From Tieghemostelium lacteum (Eukaryota; Evosea; Eumycetozoa; Dictyosteliales; Raperosteliaceae), in contig LODT01000032.1 of NCBI GenBank assembly GCA_001606155.1, positions 81,396 to 145,395 on the forward strand: a stretch of DNA of 64,000 bases, read 5' to 3'. The position numbers were made by a program, and so were the translations under genes. This document shows, in pieces, positions 37,729 through 50,021 of this stretch (within the stretch, counting starts at the first letter, position 1; each line of letters starts with the position of its first letter). Under the pieces are notes generated by a model. That model worked only from the letters and a program-made list of their open reading frames with translations. It made no database searches and had not been told where the DNA came from.

Positions 37729-39844
37729 ATGAAATTTAATTTATTAAATATAAAGATTATTTATTTATTATCACAAATTTTAATTTATATTGTGATTTGT
37801 CAAAATTGTTTTGATCCTTTTGAAAATGACATAAAACATGATTGGTCATTTTATTTAAGTACAAGAGCAGATGATTCAACAAAGAAAGTTCATTATTTTC
37901 ATTCTGATTCAACTGAAGTTAAGGTTTGTATCAATTCAAATTTATAATTTATAGTATTAGTATTCACAACATTTAAAATATCAATAGATTGTTGAGGCTA
38001 CAATAGAATTTTACAAAGATATTTTGAATAAAATTGTTGAAGATGTAGATTATCAAATTTATACCTTTTCTGATGAGGGAAACGGTGTGAAAGCCCATCA
38101 CAAGGTAATATACTATTAAATATTGATATTACAAATGTTGTGAATACAATGACTAATATTAAAAACAGAGTGTAGTTGCATTGAAAAAAGATGGAACAGG
38201 TATTTTTATTAGTCATTCTTTTTCTAGTTTGCATAGACATTTTGAACCTGATGTATCAATGGCGTCCAATGCTATTAAATTGGTCCAATCTCAACATATG
38301 TTTTGTATGAGTATTAAGTCTAAGGAAGGTAAGTATTATTACAAATACATTCAAATAACTTTGAAAATATTAAGTTTATTTTTTCATTCATTTTAAGATT
38401 TAGAAACATTAAAGCAAATCTTTGAAATTATTAAACCAAATTTCAAAAAAGTAAGGACAGATAAAGAAAAAAGCCCTGCCCAGTTTATTACAACATTTAA
38501 TACCAATCCGAATATTGATTGTTTAGAGGAAAAAGAAAAAAGATCTTGGCCTAAGCCACCAATCCCACCCGAATGGAATCTATTAAAAAATACCAAACAT
38601 CTTCTTGATCCAGCTCTAAGAGATCCAAAATGTTTAATTGAGTCTAAAATTGGAATATTTAATTTCTTTGCAGTTCGTATGTATTTAAATACTTTAGATC
38701 CATTATTATATAGTTTCTTACATCTCTTTAGCTCTAATGCAAACTCAGTTCCAAGTAATGAAAGCTGGTGGAATGGCATCTGTTGAATACTTTGGAGTTG
38801 ATGCATGGTGGATGATAGCTCGTAGATTACAAGAGAAATTTTTAGTTACAACTCATGTAAGTTTGAATACCCAATTTTTGTATTGTGGATACCATTTCTA
38901 ACATTTTCTCACATTAACAGAAAGATAAAGAATTAGATTATGGATCTATATACCACGAAGATGTATATTTGATAAATTTCATTTGGAAATATAGTGATGA
39001 AGTTGATTCAACTCATGAGAAATTAGCAATCAGTTATAAAGACGGATCTACTACAATTTGTATTGGTGATGGTAACAGACATTACACTCAATATAAAAGA
39101 GCTGGCCTTTATGTATGTATAACCAGTAATTATAATTGAGATATTCTTCAATTTCTAATTAAAATGGTATAGTTTTGTTTTGACAATGTTATTTTGCATA
39201 AACATTTAAAATCTAGAGCTAAACTCTTTCTTAAAGAAGAGTATTTAATATTAGATAAGACAACTGATGAATTGTATCTTGATTTTCTCAAGGGAAAAAC
39301 AGAAGATAATAAACTCAGTTTACAAGAATCAAAAAGAAAATTCTTTTTCAAAGTTGATAGTAGTGCTAAAGTTGTAAATGAAAAGAAACGTGAAATAGAT
39401 ACAGAGGAAGAAGTGAGTTCAGGTGAAGAGGAAAAAGTGAAAAAAAAATTCAAGACTAAACCCCCGGTAAATATGGTTAAAATTACAAAAGAAGTCGAAG
39501 ATGCCATTGCTTTATTTGAGAAAGATGGAACATTAAATGATTTAATGGAAAAATATCAAAGTAGTGCAAGTAAAACTAAACTTTTATTTAATGAAAAAAC
39601 AAATGTTTCACCAAAGCGTTTTTTATGTCATTTGACACAAGGATGTTCAAAAACTTTCCAAAGTAATAGAAATAGTGATCTAATAAAACATATGAAGTGC
39701 GAAGGCTGTGGGCTTTTTGCAAGTGCTCCATTAGAATACTTTTATGGCAATGGTAAATTAGATATAAAAACCGCCAATGAGAAAACTAAATATATATTAG
39801 TATATATGCATCTCCATAAAAAAAACAAAGATAAGGTTAAATAA
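37729..39844 (+). CDS. DNase II-family acid endonuclease with extra C-terminal basic/acidic and zinc-finger-like region
   Basis: Seven exons: 37729-37923, 37988-38104, 38169-38328, 38398-38676, 38732-38856, 38921-39112 and 39173-39844, 579 residues. A signal peptide (IIYLLSQILIYIVIC) precedes a DNase II domain. It shows VHYFHSDS near the N-terminus, the first catalytic HxK (H102/K104) before ISHSFSS, the second HxK (H324/K326), then TICIGDGNRHYTQYKRAGLYFCFDN, equivalent to the conserved GDMNR...RGGG segment. DNase II degrades DNA of ingested cells in lysosomes. Family members end about here (about 370). This one continues for about 200 residues in the same exon with an acidic/Lys-rich stretch (KKREIDTEEEVSSGEEEKVKKK) and a C-x5-C...H-x3-C-x2-C cluster. 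Confidence 0.85.
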
Positions 39845-40026
39845 ACATGCATACTCTAAACTAATCCCACTCACCGAGATTTGAAAGTTTCATAAATAAT
39901 ATAGAATTTTGATTCAGAATTTATATTTTTAAATAAATACTTTGAATTTAGTATTTTTTGAATTTGCCTCATTTTTATATTAAAATTATAAAAAAACAAA
40001 GACAAATTGCCCAATGATTTATATTT

Positions 40027-41667
40027 ATGGAAGATATGTTCCAAATAATATTTAATATTACTTTTATTCGGTTAAATATATTAAATAACATTACTAGAAA
40101 TACAGATTTGTTTAACTTAATGTTTACATCTTTATCAAATCAGAGATTAGTAAAGAAGTCTTTGGAAAATATGACAATAGAGATTAAAAATAGTACTGTA
40201 GAATTAACTAATGGAACTCTCTCTTCACCAATTAATCAGATTATCAATAATATATCACATGTCTATAGATTAAAGATTATAAATCCTATAATCTCTTGTC
40301 TATATCTATTGAAACAAGTTGAGATTTTAGAATTAGTTGGTTGGAATACAGATTCCTTTGGAATCCGACAATCAGAAGAAATTATAGACCATTTAAAAAA
40401 AACAGTAAAAAGTAAATTAATATTAACAAATGGCCATATTAAAGGGAGTATATATACCCAACTCATCCCCTTGATGAAGAAAGATCATTTGAGCACTCTA
40501 GATATGGAGTTTTTGAAAGATTCTAAATCACATCTACTGACATTGGATTGGAGTAATGTTCAATCTATATCATTTCAAGGGAATGTGGTAAATGATGAAA
40601 TATTAAAGAAATTATCAGAATCCTCTACAAGTGGTTTGATAAATGTAACTTTAAATGAATGTGATTTAGTTACTGATATGGGGATATCATATTTCATAAT
40701 GTCAGTCAAAAAACTATCAGTATCAGACCTCAATAATATCAGTGATAATTCTTTAGAGTTGGCAGAAGCGAATTTAGAGAGCCTATGTATCTCAGGGTGC
40801 TCAGGTGTACGTGGTGTTTGTTATAAAAAGTTATGCAAAACTCTTAGATTATTGGATGTAAATTATAGTGTAGACACTCTCTGGACTATGGGTGGTTGTG
40901 ATCCCTATGAATACCTAATACAGATACCAAACATACACGTGATTTATTCAAGAAAAATTAAACACCCCAAACATAGGAAAATGGAAAACTGTTATCGATA
41001 CCTTTCACTTATAACAAAAGTTGAAATTGGACACTCTCACATAATGACAGATGATATTTGGAGTAATCTAACAAGACTAAAGGAGATTTCTTTTCAAAGT
41101 GGTGGTGGATGCACATTTAAGGGTTATTCAGATATCGGTATTAAGAATTTCATTGAAAATAGACTCCCAAATGCAGGCCAAATCGAATTTCTATCATTGG
41201 ATAGTAGCATACTCACTGACCAATCTTTAAAAATACTACAAGGAAAAGTGAAGCATTTGGATTTATATTTAGATATTAAAGATGAATGGATGAAATATCT
41301 TGGTGACGTTGAGAAATTGGAACTTACCTGTGCCAAACATCTAACAGATGAAGGAATGAAATCACTTTCTAATGTATTATCACTAAATTTATTTTGTTGT
41401 CCTTTGGTTACAGAAAAAGGATTCTCCTATCTCAATAACATCAAAGAACTTAAAATTTCAGATTATTTTCCCCTGGAAGCAGTTAAATATTTGGAAAATT
41501 TAGATACATTGATTATATTAAGTTGGGAAAAAGAACCAATACCTCATGAATTGGCCAAACATTTACATAAGCTTATAACTATAATAGACCTCGATTATAG
41601 TACTTTTTTTTCAAATGATTCAATACAATTCCTAGTAAATAAAGGTGTACATTTTGAATATGAATGA
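40027..41667 (+). CDS. Leucine-rich-repeat protein (AMN1/cysteine-containing LRR type)
   Basis: Single exon, 546 residues. From about residue 160 on there are irregular LRRs of the LRR_CC class: INVTLNECDLVTDMGISYF, LESLCISGCSGVRGV, LELTCAKHLTDEGMKSL and LNLFCCPLVTEKGFSYL. Such proteins often act as substrate receptors with an F-box, but I see no clear F-box in the N-terminal part and no signal peptide. Related multi-copy LRR families occur in dictyostelids. Specific function unknown. Start at the first ATG; the upstream spacer is 182 bp. Confidence 0.75.
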   Translation: MEDMFQIIFNITFIRLNILNNITRNTDLFNLMFTSLSNQRLVKKSLENMTIEIKNSTVELTNGTLSSPINQIINNISHVYRLKIINPIISCLYLLKQVEILELVGWNTDSFGIRQSEEIIDHLKKTVKSKLILTNGHIKGSIYTQLIPLMKKDHLSTLDMEFLKDSKSHLLTLDWSNVQSISFQGNVVNDEILKKLSESSTSGLINVTLNECDLVTDMGISYFIMSVKKLSVSDLNNISDNSLELAEANLESLCISGCSGVRGVCYKKLCKTLRLLDVNYSVDTLWTMGGCDPYEYLIQIPNIHVIYSRKIKHPKHRKMENCYRYLSLITKVEIGHSHIMTDDIWSNLTRLKEISFQSGGGCTFKGYSDIGIKNFIENRLPNAGQIEFLSLDSSILTDQSLKILQGKVKHLDLYLDIKDEWMKYLGDVEKLELTCAKHLTDEGMKSLSNVLSLNLFCCPLVTEKGFSYLNNIKELKISDYFPLEAVKYLENLDTLIILSWEKEPIPHELAKHLHKLITIIDLDYSTFFSNDSIQFLVNKGVHFEYE

Positions 41668-42432
41668 TAGTTAAAAAAAAAAATTTGTTTTTAAATAATG
41701 TAAAGAGAATTAAAATGTGATTGTGGAAGATAGTCAGCAAAAAAAAAAATTTATCAGCTTTCTTTAATAAAACACACCATCATAGGATAAAGTTTAAGAC
41801 ATTGTTATCTCCATGTCTGACAATAAAGATAGTTATAATAATTTGCTTTTCTTTTATTTATGATATTTGAAAAGTAAATATGTGATTCATCACTTAAAGA
41901 GGTCGATATCCCATTTTCAAAAAATCAGTTTATTATTTCACCAATGATTTTCAAAACAGAAATATCACTATACGTGGAAAAACGACTCTCACTGGGAATT
42001 ACCAAAGAAATATTCATTCTATATGTACTTGAATATTTAAAAAATTAATTTGTGTTTAGACATATTATCAAAGAAGAATCAGAGATTAATCAAGAAACCA
42101 CTGAAACCTTTTGTAAATTGTAAAAAATATTCTCAGAAAAACAATCCATTTAATTTGGTTATTTTCAACTTGTAACAATTATTTATTTATATTTAATAAA
42201 TATTATTTTAGTTATAAATTTTAAAATAACAAAAATCTTGTAGATTTGTTAAAATATCACAACAAAATTTAATTTTTTTTTACCCCCTTTTTCCTTATTA
42301 AAATATAATATATTTTTAATATTTTATTAATATAAGGTGTGTTAAAAATTTATTTATATTATTCTATTTTTTTAATCTACTATTAAATTTTAAATTAAAA
42401 GAAGTTTATTTATTTATTGATTTTCTAAAAAA
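41668..42432. other. 765-bp intergenic region, no confident gene
   Basis: AT-rich spacer between the LRR gene and the ComC-like gene. A 35-codon ATG frame starts near 41944 (including KRLSLGITKEIFILYVLEYLKN), but I find no splice pattern that extends it and no known domain. It might be a remnant. No tRNA or other RNA fold was recognised. Confidence 0.5.
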
Positions 42433-45400
42433 ATGAGATGGAATTGTTTATTTTTAATAGTAATATATATTTTTAGAAATGTCAGTAGTTACGAAAATCA
42501 TTTAAAGATTACTGATCACATTGTACTATTGAGGTTTTATCAAGATACACAAGGCGATCAATGGAGGAATAATGGTGGCTGGAAACAATATATAGATATA
42601 TTATTAAAAGATGAATGGATGTTTGAAAATAATAGGAACTTAGCAGCTAATTCAATTCCCCAATTCCTATTAAAACAACATTTTAGATCTTACCAACATG
42701 AAAATCAAACTCAGGGTCTAAAAATTAATGAAGATCTAAAGAGAAATAATATAAATATATGTAAATCACTATTTGGTATTAAGTGTAGTCCAGAGAATCA
42801 ATTAACAGAGATATCAATGGAATCTAATCATTTAAGGGGTACATTGTCAGAATACTTACCATTTTTAAACGATCTAGTTGTTTTAAATCTGACAAGGAAT
42901 ACCATAGGTGGTAGATTACCAACACTATTACTATCAGTGCCAAAGAAATTAGAGATTTTAGATTTATCAAATAATCAGATAAATAGAAATATTCCATTTG
43001 TCAATGCCCCATCATTGAGAATACTAAATCTTAGCAATAATAAACTCAATAGTTATCTACCAAAAGCTTGGAATGCAACACAATTGGAATATATGAATCT
43101 ATCTAATAATCAACTTTCTGGAGTAGTACCAAAAACACTATTTAAACATAAATTGTTATCACTTGACATATCGAGGAACTACTACCTTGGTTATATTCCA
43201 ATTTTGACAAAAGCAAAATTGGAACATTTTAATTTTAGCTATAATAGAATGATGGATAATATAACATTTTCATCATTATGGAAATCAAATTTAATAACTG
43301 TAGATGCTGAATCCAATCAATTGACTGGTTTTACACCAGATAACCTATTGGATAATGCAAAGTTTACCTTTATTAATTTAAAAAAGAATCCAGTAGATGG
43401 ATACATACCTTCAGTGGTTGAATGTAATCCACGTCTTACCATTTTGGTGGATAATAGTAATCATACTACATGTAAACCCTATACCTATAATGCATCACAA
43501 ATGAATCCATCTGGTGGTTTTCTAACTATATCTGGTAGAGATTTTGGAGTTTATCAAGATCTTTTAACTATACAGTTTAGTGATGGAACTAATTGTGCTG
43601 ATTTGGTCATTTTAAAATCGAATCGTATATTAATGTGTAAATATACAAGTGGTTTTAAAAGTTATTTTAAAATTAATTATTTATTTAAAAATACTAGTCA
43701 AACTATATCAACTGTGTATCAAAGTATGTTATAGGCAATATATATTTTATTTTTATATTAATATTTATTAATTTCAATATACATTTAATAATATAAATAG
43801 GACCAGTAATTGATAAAATTAGTAAATTATCAAAAAATCAAAGTGGACAAATAACAATTACAGGTAGTTTTATATATTCATTTCAAAATGATATTACAAT
43901 TGATATTGGTAAAGAGAAATGCATAGATCCTAAAATTATAAATAATTCAACAATAATTTGTAATCTAAAAACTAGTAATTTAATAATCATGCCAGCATTA
44001 GTTATAATATATATTGATAAATTATTAGTTAGTGGTCAACCATTATACTTTTACTATGAAGAAAGTGAAAGATTTGATATAGAGTGTTCTACACCAGCAT
44101 CCTATAGTGATATGATAACTCTAAAATGTCCAACACTTAACCTAACCAATGCAGTTCAGGTATTTGTAGATGGTTATGATTGTAAAGACCTTATAAAATC
44201 AAAAGATGGTAGTGAAATTAAATGTCTACCAGACCCTGGTGTTTCTGGTAGAAATAGAAAAGTAATGCTTGTGGTTAGTAATGATCAACCATATTATAGG
44301 AATTGTCTAAGTTATCCACCACCATTGATAAGTCGTGCACTAGGTGTTCCCTATGATAAAGGTGGTATTGTAACTATTACTGGTCATAATCTAAAAGGTG
44401 CTATAACTAATGTCTCTGTTCAGATTGGTGATAGAATGTGTTGTCCACTATTTGACAATATGATGGATAATAACTTTCAATGTTATCTACCACCATATAG
44501 TGCTGATGATCAAGTTAAAATTCGTGAAAAGTATCTATCCATTCTAAATCAACCTGTTGAGATTGAAATTGATGGTCAGATAACTAGACATGAAAATATC
44601 TATTCTGATATTGATAGTCAATGTCTAGATCAATGTGTACTCCATCACACTAGAGGTTGTAAATCTGGTATATGTGATTGTTATCCAAATTTCTCTGGTC
44701 CAACTTGTGAACGTGATATAACTACAACCAATTTACAATTTCATCCAGAGGCTATACCATCAATTGCACTAACCTATCCAGAATATATATCAGAGTACAC
44801 TTTTGATGTTGCCATGTTGGAGATTGTTGAGTTTTCTGATCAACAAAATAAGCAAACCTATTCGGATCTACATTGGCAATTGAATTTTCAAAATGAAACT
44901 ACAAGAGTATTCAGTTGTAAACTATTACCATACCATCATCGTGATTCACCATATCCACATTTATTTGAATCTAGTATCACTGTAACTATAGATTACAATC
45001 CAGTACATAGAAATATATACTTTGCAGGTGAAATGCAATCCATACCAAAATTGGCAGCACGTTATCTTGTGGAAATTACAAATTGGAAATTTAGAAATAT
45101 TGTTAGTGATCATCTACAATTGGGATATAGAATATCAGCACCAAATCGTGAAAATACAAATCTATGTTCACCTAAACCCACTATAAAGAAATCAGATTCA
45201 CCATTGAGATGGTTGACCATGTCCATTTCAGATATCACATTATATCATAAAATACCTCAGAGAGTAATGATTGATGGTTTAGTTAGAAATATAAGTTCTA
45301 TAATGCAAAGTACCAATGATCTTACTAGTGTAAAGTTATACTATACCCTACCACCATTTACCATCAATGCTGTTTTTCAATCAGATTTTAGTGCAATAAT

Positions 45401-45767
45401 GGAGATTAACTATCATGTCATTCAGAAACAAGATGGTTGTTTTGTTGATAAAACTAGAAAGTTTCCTGATATTAAAATGATCCTATTCTTTGTAAGTTTG
45501 GTTTTTATTCTAATCATGATCGCTCTCATTATCCAATGTTCACGTGTAGAATCTAGAGAGAGAAAGAAACTATTACAAACTTATCCAATTAAAAATGATC
45601 TAGTTGAATTATTATCCTCACCTGCAATACATCATACAAATCATCCACAATTTAATATTTTAAATTTTAATTTAGATGATCAAAATATTAATAATAATAA
45701 TCATTATAAAAATAATAATAATAACAATGCTGTGAATGATCAAGATATTAATGAAAATATTGATTAA
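42433..45767 (+). CDS. ComC-like membrane protein: LRR, IPT/TIG, EGF-like, single TM
   Basis: Two exons, 42433-43723 and 43801-45767, 1085 residues. Signal peptide (WNCLFLIVIYIFRNVSS); N-terminal cap and plant-type LRRs about 115-330 (LEILDLSNNQI, LRILNLSNNKLNSYLPKAW, MNLSNNQLSGVVP); IPT/TIG-type immunoglobulin-like repeats about 350-690 (GGFLTISGRDFG, SGQITITGSF, GGIVTITGHNLKG); an EGF-like module about 700-735 (C..GCKSGICDCYPNFSGPTCE); a ComC-type extracellular domain; a transmembrane helix about 988-1010 (ILFFVSLVFILIMIALII); and a short Asn-rich cytosolic tail. This layout is that of dictyostelid developmental cell-surface adhesion/signalling proteins (ComC and Tgr relatives). The partner is unknown. 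Confidence 0.85.
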
Positions 45768-47039
45768 ATAAACGAATAGTATCTTTCAACAATGATGTTA
45801 TAACTTCTCTTAGAGTGTGTGTGTGTTGGGGTTTAAAAAAAAATCAACTAAACTTCAAAGTTGAAAAGGTTGGTGGTATGAGATACTTTGACCAATTTTA
45901 CTTTAGATCAAAAGACATAAAAAAAAAAAAAAGTTAAAATTGATTCTTATTATTTGATAAAGTTATAAAGATAGATAATTATCTATCTACCTAATATTTT
46001 TTGGTTGATTTTTTGTTTTTTTTTTGTTTACAGATATTTATTTAATCGTTGAACTAAAGAAAAAATATAAAAAAATTGGACCAACGCCATATTAAATAAT
46101 ATTTTTAAATAAATACGAAAAATATCTTTGGTTTATTTACTTTTTTTTTTGAAATTTTTATTTATTCTTTTCCGTCCTTCACTCAACACACATCTCTCAT
46201 TTTGAATCATTCTATTTAGTTTACTATCAAAATTTTCAATAGCTCAAACACAGATTTTATCAACATTAAATCGAAACAATTCAAACTTTTTTCTATAGAA
46301 ACCATCTTTTTTTTTTTTTGGCAAAATTTTTTTTTTGGACTTCATATTTTTGAACTTCACACCTAAAACTTAGATGTATGTATAAATTGAATCATATACA
46401 CCCGTAAACAGATATACATTTGTAAATTATCATTATCGTAAATTGTTTTTTTAAAAAAAAAAAAAAATTTTGGATTCTAAAAAAAACAAATAATGGGTCT
46501 TTAAAACTTTTTAACTTTTTCTATTTCAATTAATTTAAATTACTTTTTTTTTTTAAGTTAAACTTTTCTCTACCTTTGTTTTTTCTCTCTCTATTTTTCA
46601 CATTTCAATTCAATCAAATTTTATTTATAAGTGTATGTACAGAAATAGATTAAAGACAATTTCAATTTCAAAGTTGAATATTTATATCAAACAAAAAATC
46701 TATGTGTGTTGTTTAATGTTTTTTCATTTTAAATTCTGTCTGTTCACTCCGGTTTTACATATGAAGATTTTTTTTTTTAAATTTAATCTAAATTGCCCAC
46801 ACCACACACCAGTTAGAATGTGTACAGATAAATATATAGTTTTAAAATATTTTTAAAAATTTCTTTATTTAGAGATTAATTAATTCCCAAAGTAAAAGTT
46901 TTTTTTAAAATTTAAATTAATTTCGTATATTAGTTTTTATATTTATAAATATTTTTTTATATATTTAGAAATTTCTTTCTAACAAAAACTAATATTAATT
47001 ATTATTATATAAATAATTTTAGTTTATTTGAAATTCAAC

Positions 47040-47073
<34 letters not shown>

Positions 47074-47234
47074 TTTTCATTTAATATTTTCATTTAATAT
47101 TTTCAAAACAACAACAAACATTAGTAATAATAGTAGTTAAAAAAAAGAAATAATTAAATATCTTATTTTTTTTTTTTTACATTTTCACAGCAATCTTTAC
47201 AGATTATTAAAATAACACAAAATTGAGATTGAAA
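45768..47234. promoter_or_regulatory. Long (1.47 kb) 5' region of the Myb gene
   Basis: By far the longest spacer in this compact window. It holds numerous A and T homopolymers, a short GT run near 45816, and an (AAT)n run at about 47038-47072, close to the start codon. A 73-codon ATG frame at 46635-46856 looks like chance. Developmental transcription-factor genes in dictyostelids often have long upstream regions, so regulatory sequence or non-coding 5' exons are likely; none can be pinpointed. Confidence 0.5.
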
Positions 47235-47659
47235 ATGGAACAAATCGAAACATTTAATCAATTCCAAAAACCAGATGTAAATAATAATATGAAAAATGAT
47301 GAATTTTATTCATCACCAAGTTCAAATTATTCACCAAAATCACCAAATAATGGTTATTCAAGTGGTGAAGAAAAATCTTATAAAACTACTACCAACAATA
47401 ATAATCAATATCAGCAACAAACACCACCACAACAACCACAACAACCATTACCAAATGGTTCAAACCAAAATAACAATCAAAATAATAGTAGTAATAATAA
47501 TAATCAATCACCACAATTTACTAGTAACAAAGCACCTATCCAACAACAACATTTTTCACCAAATATTACTTCACAACAACCATTATATCAAATGGATTCC
47601 TCTGTACAACAAACACAGCCACAACAACATCAACAACAGCAACATCAATCACCACCACC

Positions 47660-47741
<82 letters not shown>

Positions 47742-49076
47742 CCACAACAACCACAACAACAACCACAACAACAACCACAACAACAAACTACTCCACAACT
47801 TACACAACATCAATTACAACAACAACATTATTCTCAACCAATTCAACAACAAAGTCAACCCCAACTCCCTCAACAACAACCACAACAACAACCACAACAA
47901 CATCATCATTCACCACAATCACAACATAATATTTTAAACATTAATAGTAGTAGTAGTAGTAAAAAAGAACATAGAGAAAGATCATCTAGAGATAGAGATT
48001 CTAGATCAAACGATAGAGATAGAGAGTCACGTTCTGGTAGAGAAAGAGAGAGAAAAGATAGAGTAATTTCACCAAATAGTTCATCACCACTATTACCACC
48101 ACAAAATAGTTCTAATAATCAATTATCAACACAATCATCAACTTCATCATCTAATAATAATTCTATTCCACCACATATACAACAACAAATGCAAATGTTA
48201 CAAAGTCAAGTTGAAAATTTAAAAAATCAAAATCAAAACCTCTACGATAAGATTAAAGATTGTGAAGCTCAAATAAGTAAAAAATCAGCACTATTGTCAA
48301 AATATAGAAAGACACTATTACAGTTTTTTGAAGACGAAAAGGGTGGACGTAATGATGACTATTCTGATGGTTCACGTTCAAGATCTCGTTCAAATTCATA
48401 TAGTAGATCTCGTTCACGTTCTGGCAGTAGATCCAGATCAAGTTCGAGATCACCTTCACCTAATAGATCGGTGCAGTTCAATCAAAAAGAATATCAACAA
48501 CATCAACAATTACATCAACAATACCAACAACAACAATTACCAAATTATTCACCAAATACAAGTTCTGATATGAAAAATGATCTAAAAAGAAAACTTGATG
48601 ATGGTATTTCCTCCTCCTCTTCTTCCAATCATCAAAATATTCAAAATAATAATAATAATGGAAAAGAACCACAAAAAAGAAGAAGAGTTGGTTCCAGAAA
48701 ACATAATCTATGGACAGCCGAAGACGATGCTAAATTTGCAGCAGCCTATCATAAATATGGTAAGAGTTGGAAGACTATTCACAGTCATTTACCAGATAAA
48801 ACTAGAGAACAAGTTCAATCACATGGCCAATATCTAATTAGAATTGGTAAATTGGAGGATCTTCACAAGGATGGTAGAAGAACTAGACATCAAAAGGATG
48901 GTAATCCTTCCTCTTCCAATAGTAATGCAATTACTGGTGGTGGTGTTCAACAAGGTCAACAGAATATCTCATCTAATGGTGCTTCTGTGGTTAACAACCT
49001 AATGGCTATGGAAGAAGATGACTATGAAACTTCTTCTTCACCCAGTAGAAATATAGATGAAGAATATACTGCTTAA
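47235..49076 (+). CDS. SHAQKYF-like Myb transcription factor, Q-rich
   Basis: 613 residues from ATG 47235 (an upstream in-frame TTG at 47223 is not used). A Ser/Asn/Pro-rich N-terminus is followed by long CAA-encoded glutamine runs (the largest about 26, at 47661-47740), a Lys/Arg/Asp-rich segment, a coiled-coil-like stretch (MQMLQSQVENLKNQNQNLYDKI), an RS-rich stretch (SRSRSRSGSRSRSSSRSPS) and a single Myb/SANT domain near residues 485-545: LWTAEDDAKFAAAYHKYGKSWKTIHSHLP with the variant signature VQSHGQYLIRIGKL in place of SHAQKYF. This is the one-repeat Myb class of dictyostelids and plants. It is nuclear and probably a developmental regulator; target unknown. Confidence 0.88.
47661..47740 (+). 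repeat. (CAA)n polyglutamine repeat
   Basis: A run of about 26 CAA codons flanked by further CAA/CCA mixtures in the Myb gene. It produces artefactual poly-Asn and poly-Val frames in other registers. Confidence 0.93.
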
Positions 49077-49309
49077 ATTTATCAATAACCAATATTTTTT
49101 TATAAACGTATATAAAATCACCTCTAATTTGCAACATGATGATCATCACACATTCAAACAATAACAACACAACAACAACAACAACAACTACAATTTACAA
49201 TTTCTATAATAAAATATTAAAATATTCTCGTGAAACTATTTGAGTAACTAATCTATAATGTTATTATTATTATTATTTTACAAGTTTTTTATTATATAAT
49301 ATGAGCTGG

Positions 49310-49888
49310 TTAACTTAGATATAAGAATGGTGGTGGATTATTTGGAATACCAACTAGATCAGTATCAAATAATTCAATAAATTGTTCATTTAATAATTTA
49401 ACTTTACTACCAGCAAATCTTCGGTATTCTTCAAAGATGGATGTGAGATTCCATCTTTGTAGTTTTCTTAGACATCCAACAACAGTACCTGTCCTATGTC
49501 TTCCAAGATTACACATTACCATGAGAGGATAACTCTCTGGATTTAATATAATTTTTAGAGCACTAATTACAATTTCCTCTGATATTGGATTCCAAGGATT
49601 TTGATGTGTATCCATTCCTAAATGTATTAATTCTATATCTTGATCTTCTACAAAATTCTGACTATTATTATTATTATTATTCTATAGTAAATATATTTAT
49701 AGTTCAACTTTTAATAGATATCAAAACAAAACATACAACTGTTGTGATGGATCATCTGGGGCTAAAAATATGATTTTTTTTAATTGTAGTTTTTCGAGAA
49801 ATGGAAAGTTTAGTTCATTAGGTTGACCTGACCTATATAGATCATCAGCTACCATGCCAAAGTTTAAAGGTGGTATATGATGTGCCAT
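49310..49888 (-). CDS. Oca1/Siw14-type atypical dual-specificity phosphatase
   Basis: Two minus-strand exons, 49888-49737 and 49661-49310, 167 residues. The acceptor within the AAT-repeat region restores the frame (...PSQQFQNFVEDQDIELIHLG). Landmarks: LNFGMVADDLYRSGQPNELNFPFLEKL, IIFLAPDDP, and the catalytic loop MCNLGRHRTG, a C-x5-R signature of cysteine phosphatases, then GCLRKLQRWNLTSIFEEYRRF. This is the plant and fungal atypical DSP family; several members act on inositol pyrophosphates, and yeast Oca1 belongs to a complex of such proteins. The NLG loop is Oca1-like rather than Siw14-like (KRG). Divergent from AP-1 gamma with a 133 bp gap. Confidence 0.9.
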
Positions 49889-50021
49889 TGTAATATAAAA
49901 AAACTCTAAAATGTGTGGTGGAACTTCTATTAATTAACTGAGGTTGCAAAAATGAAATTTGAAAAAAAAAATTAATCTTTATTTTTTTTTTGTTTTTATC
50001 AAAGATATCGCTTTTCATAAT

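Noticed and set aside
46635-46856. 73-codon ATG frame upstream of the Myb gene
   Set aside because: No domain, biased composition of an AT-rich spacer and no splice pattern; considered chance or at most an upstream ORF.
47566-47778. Poly-Val frame on the minus strand opposite the Myb gene
   Set aside because: It is the complement of the CAA repeat; composition is a repeat artefact with no start context or domain. The same applies to poly-Leu/Val frames at 22622-22986, 26372-26698 and 24160-24235.
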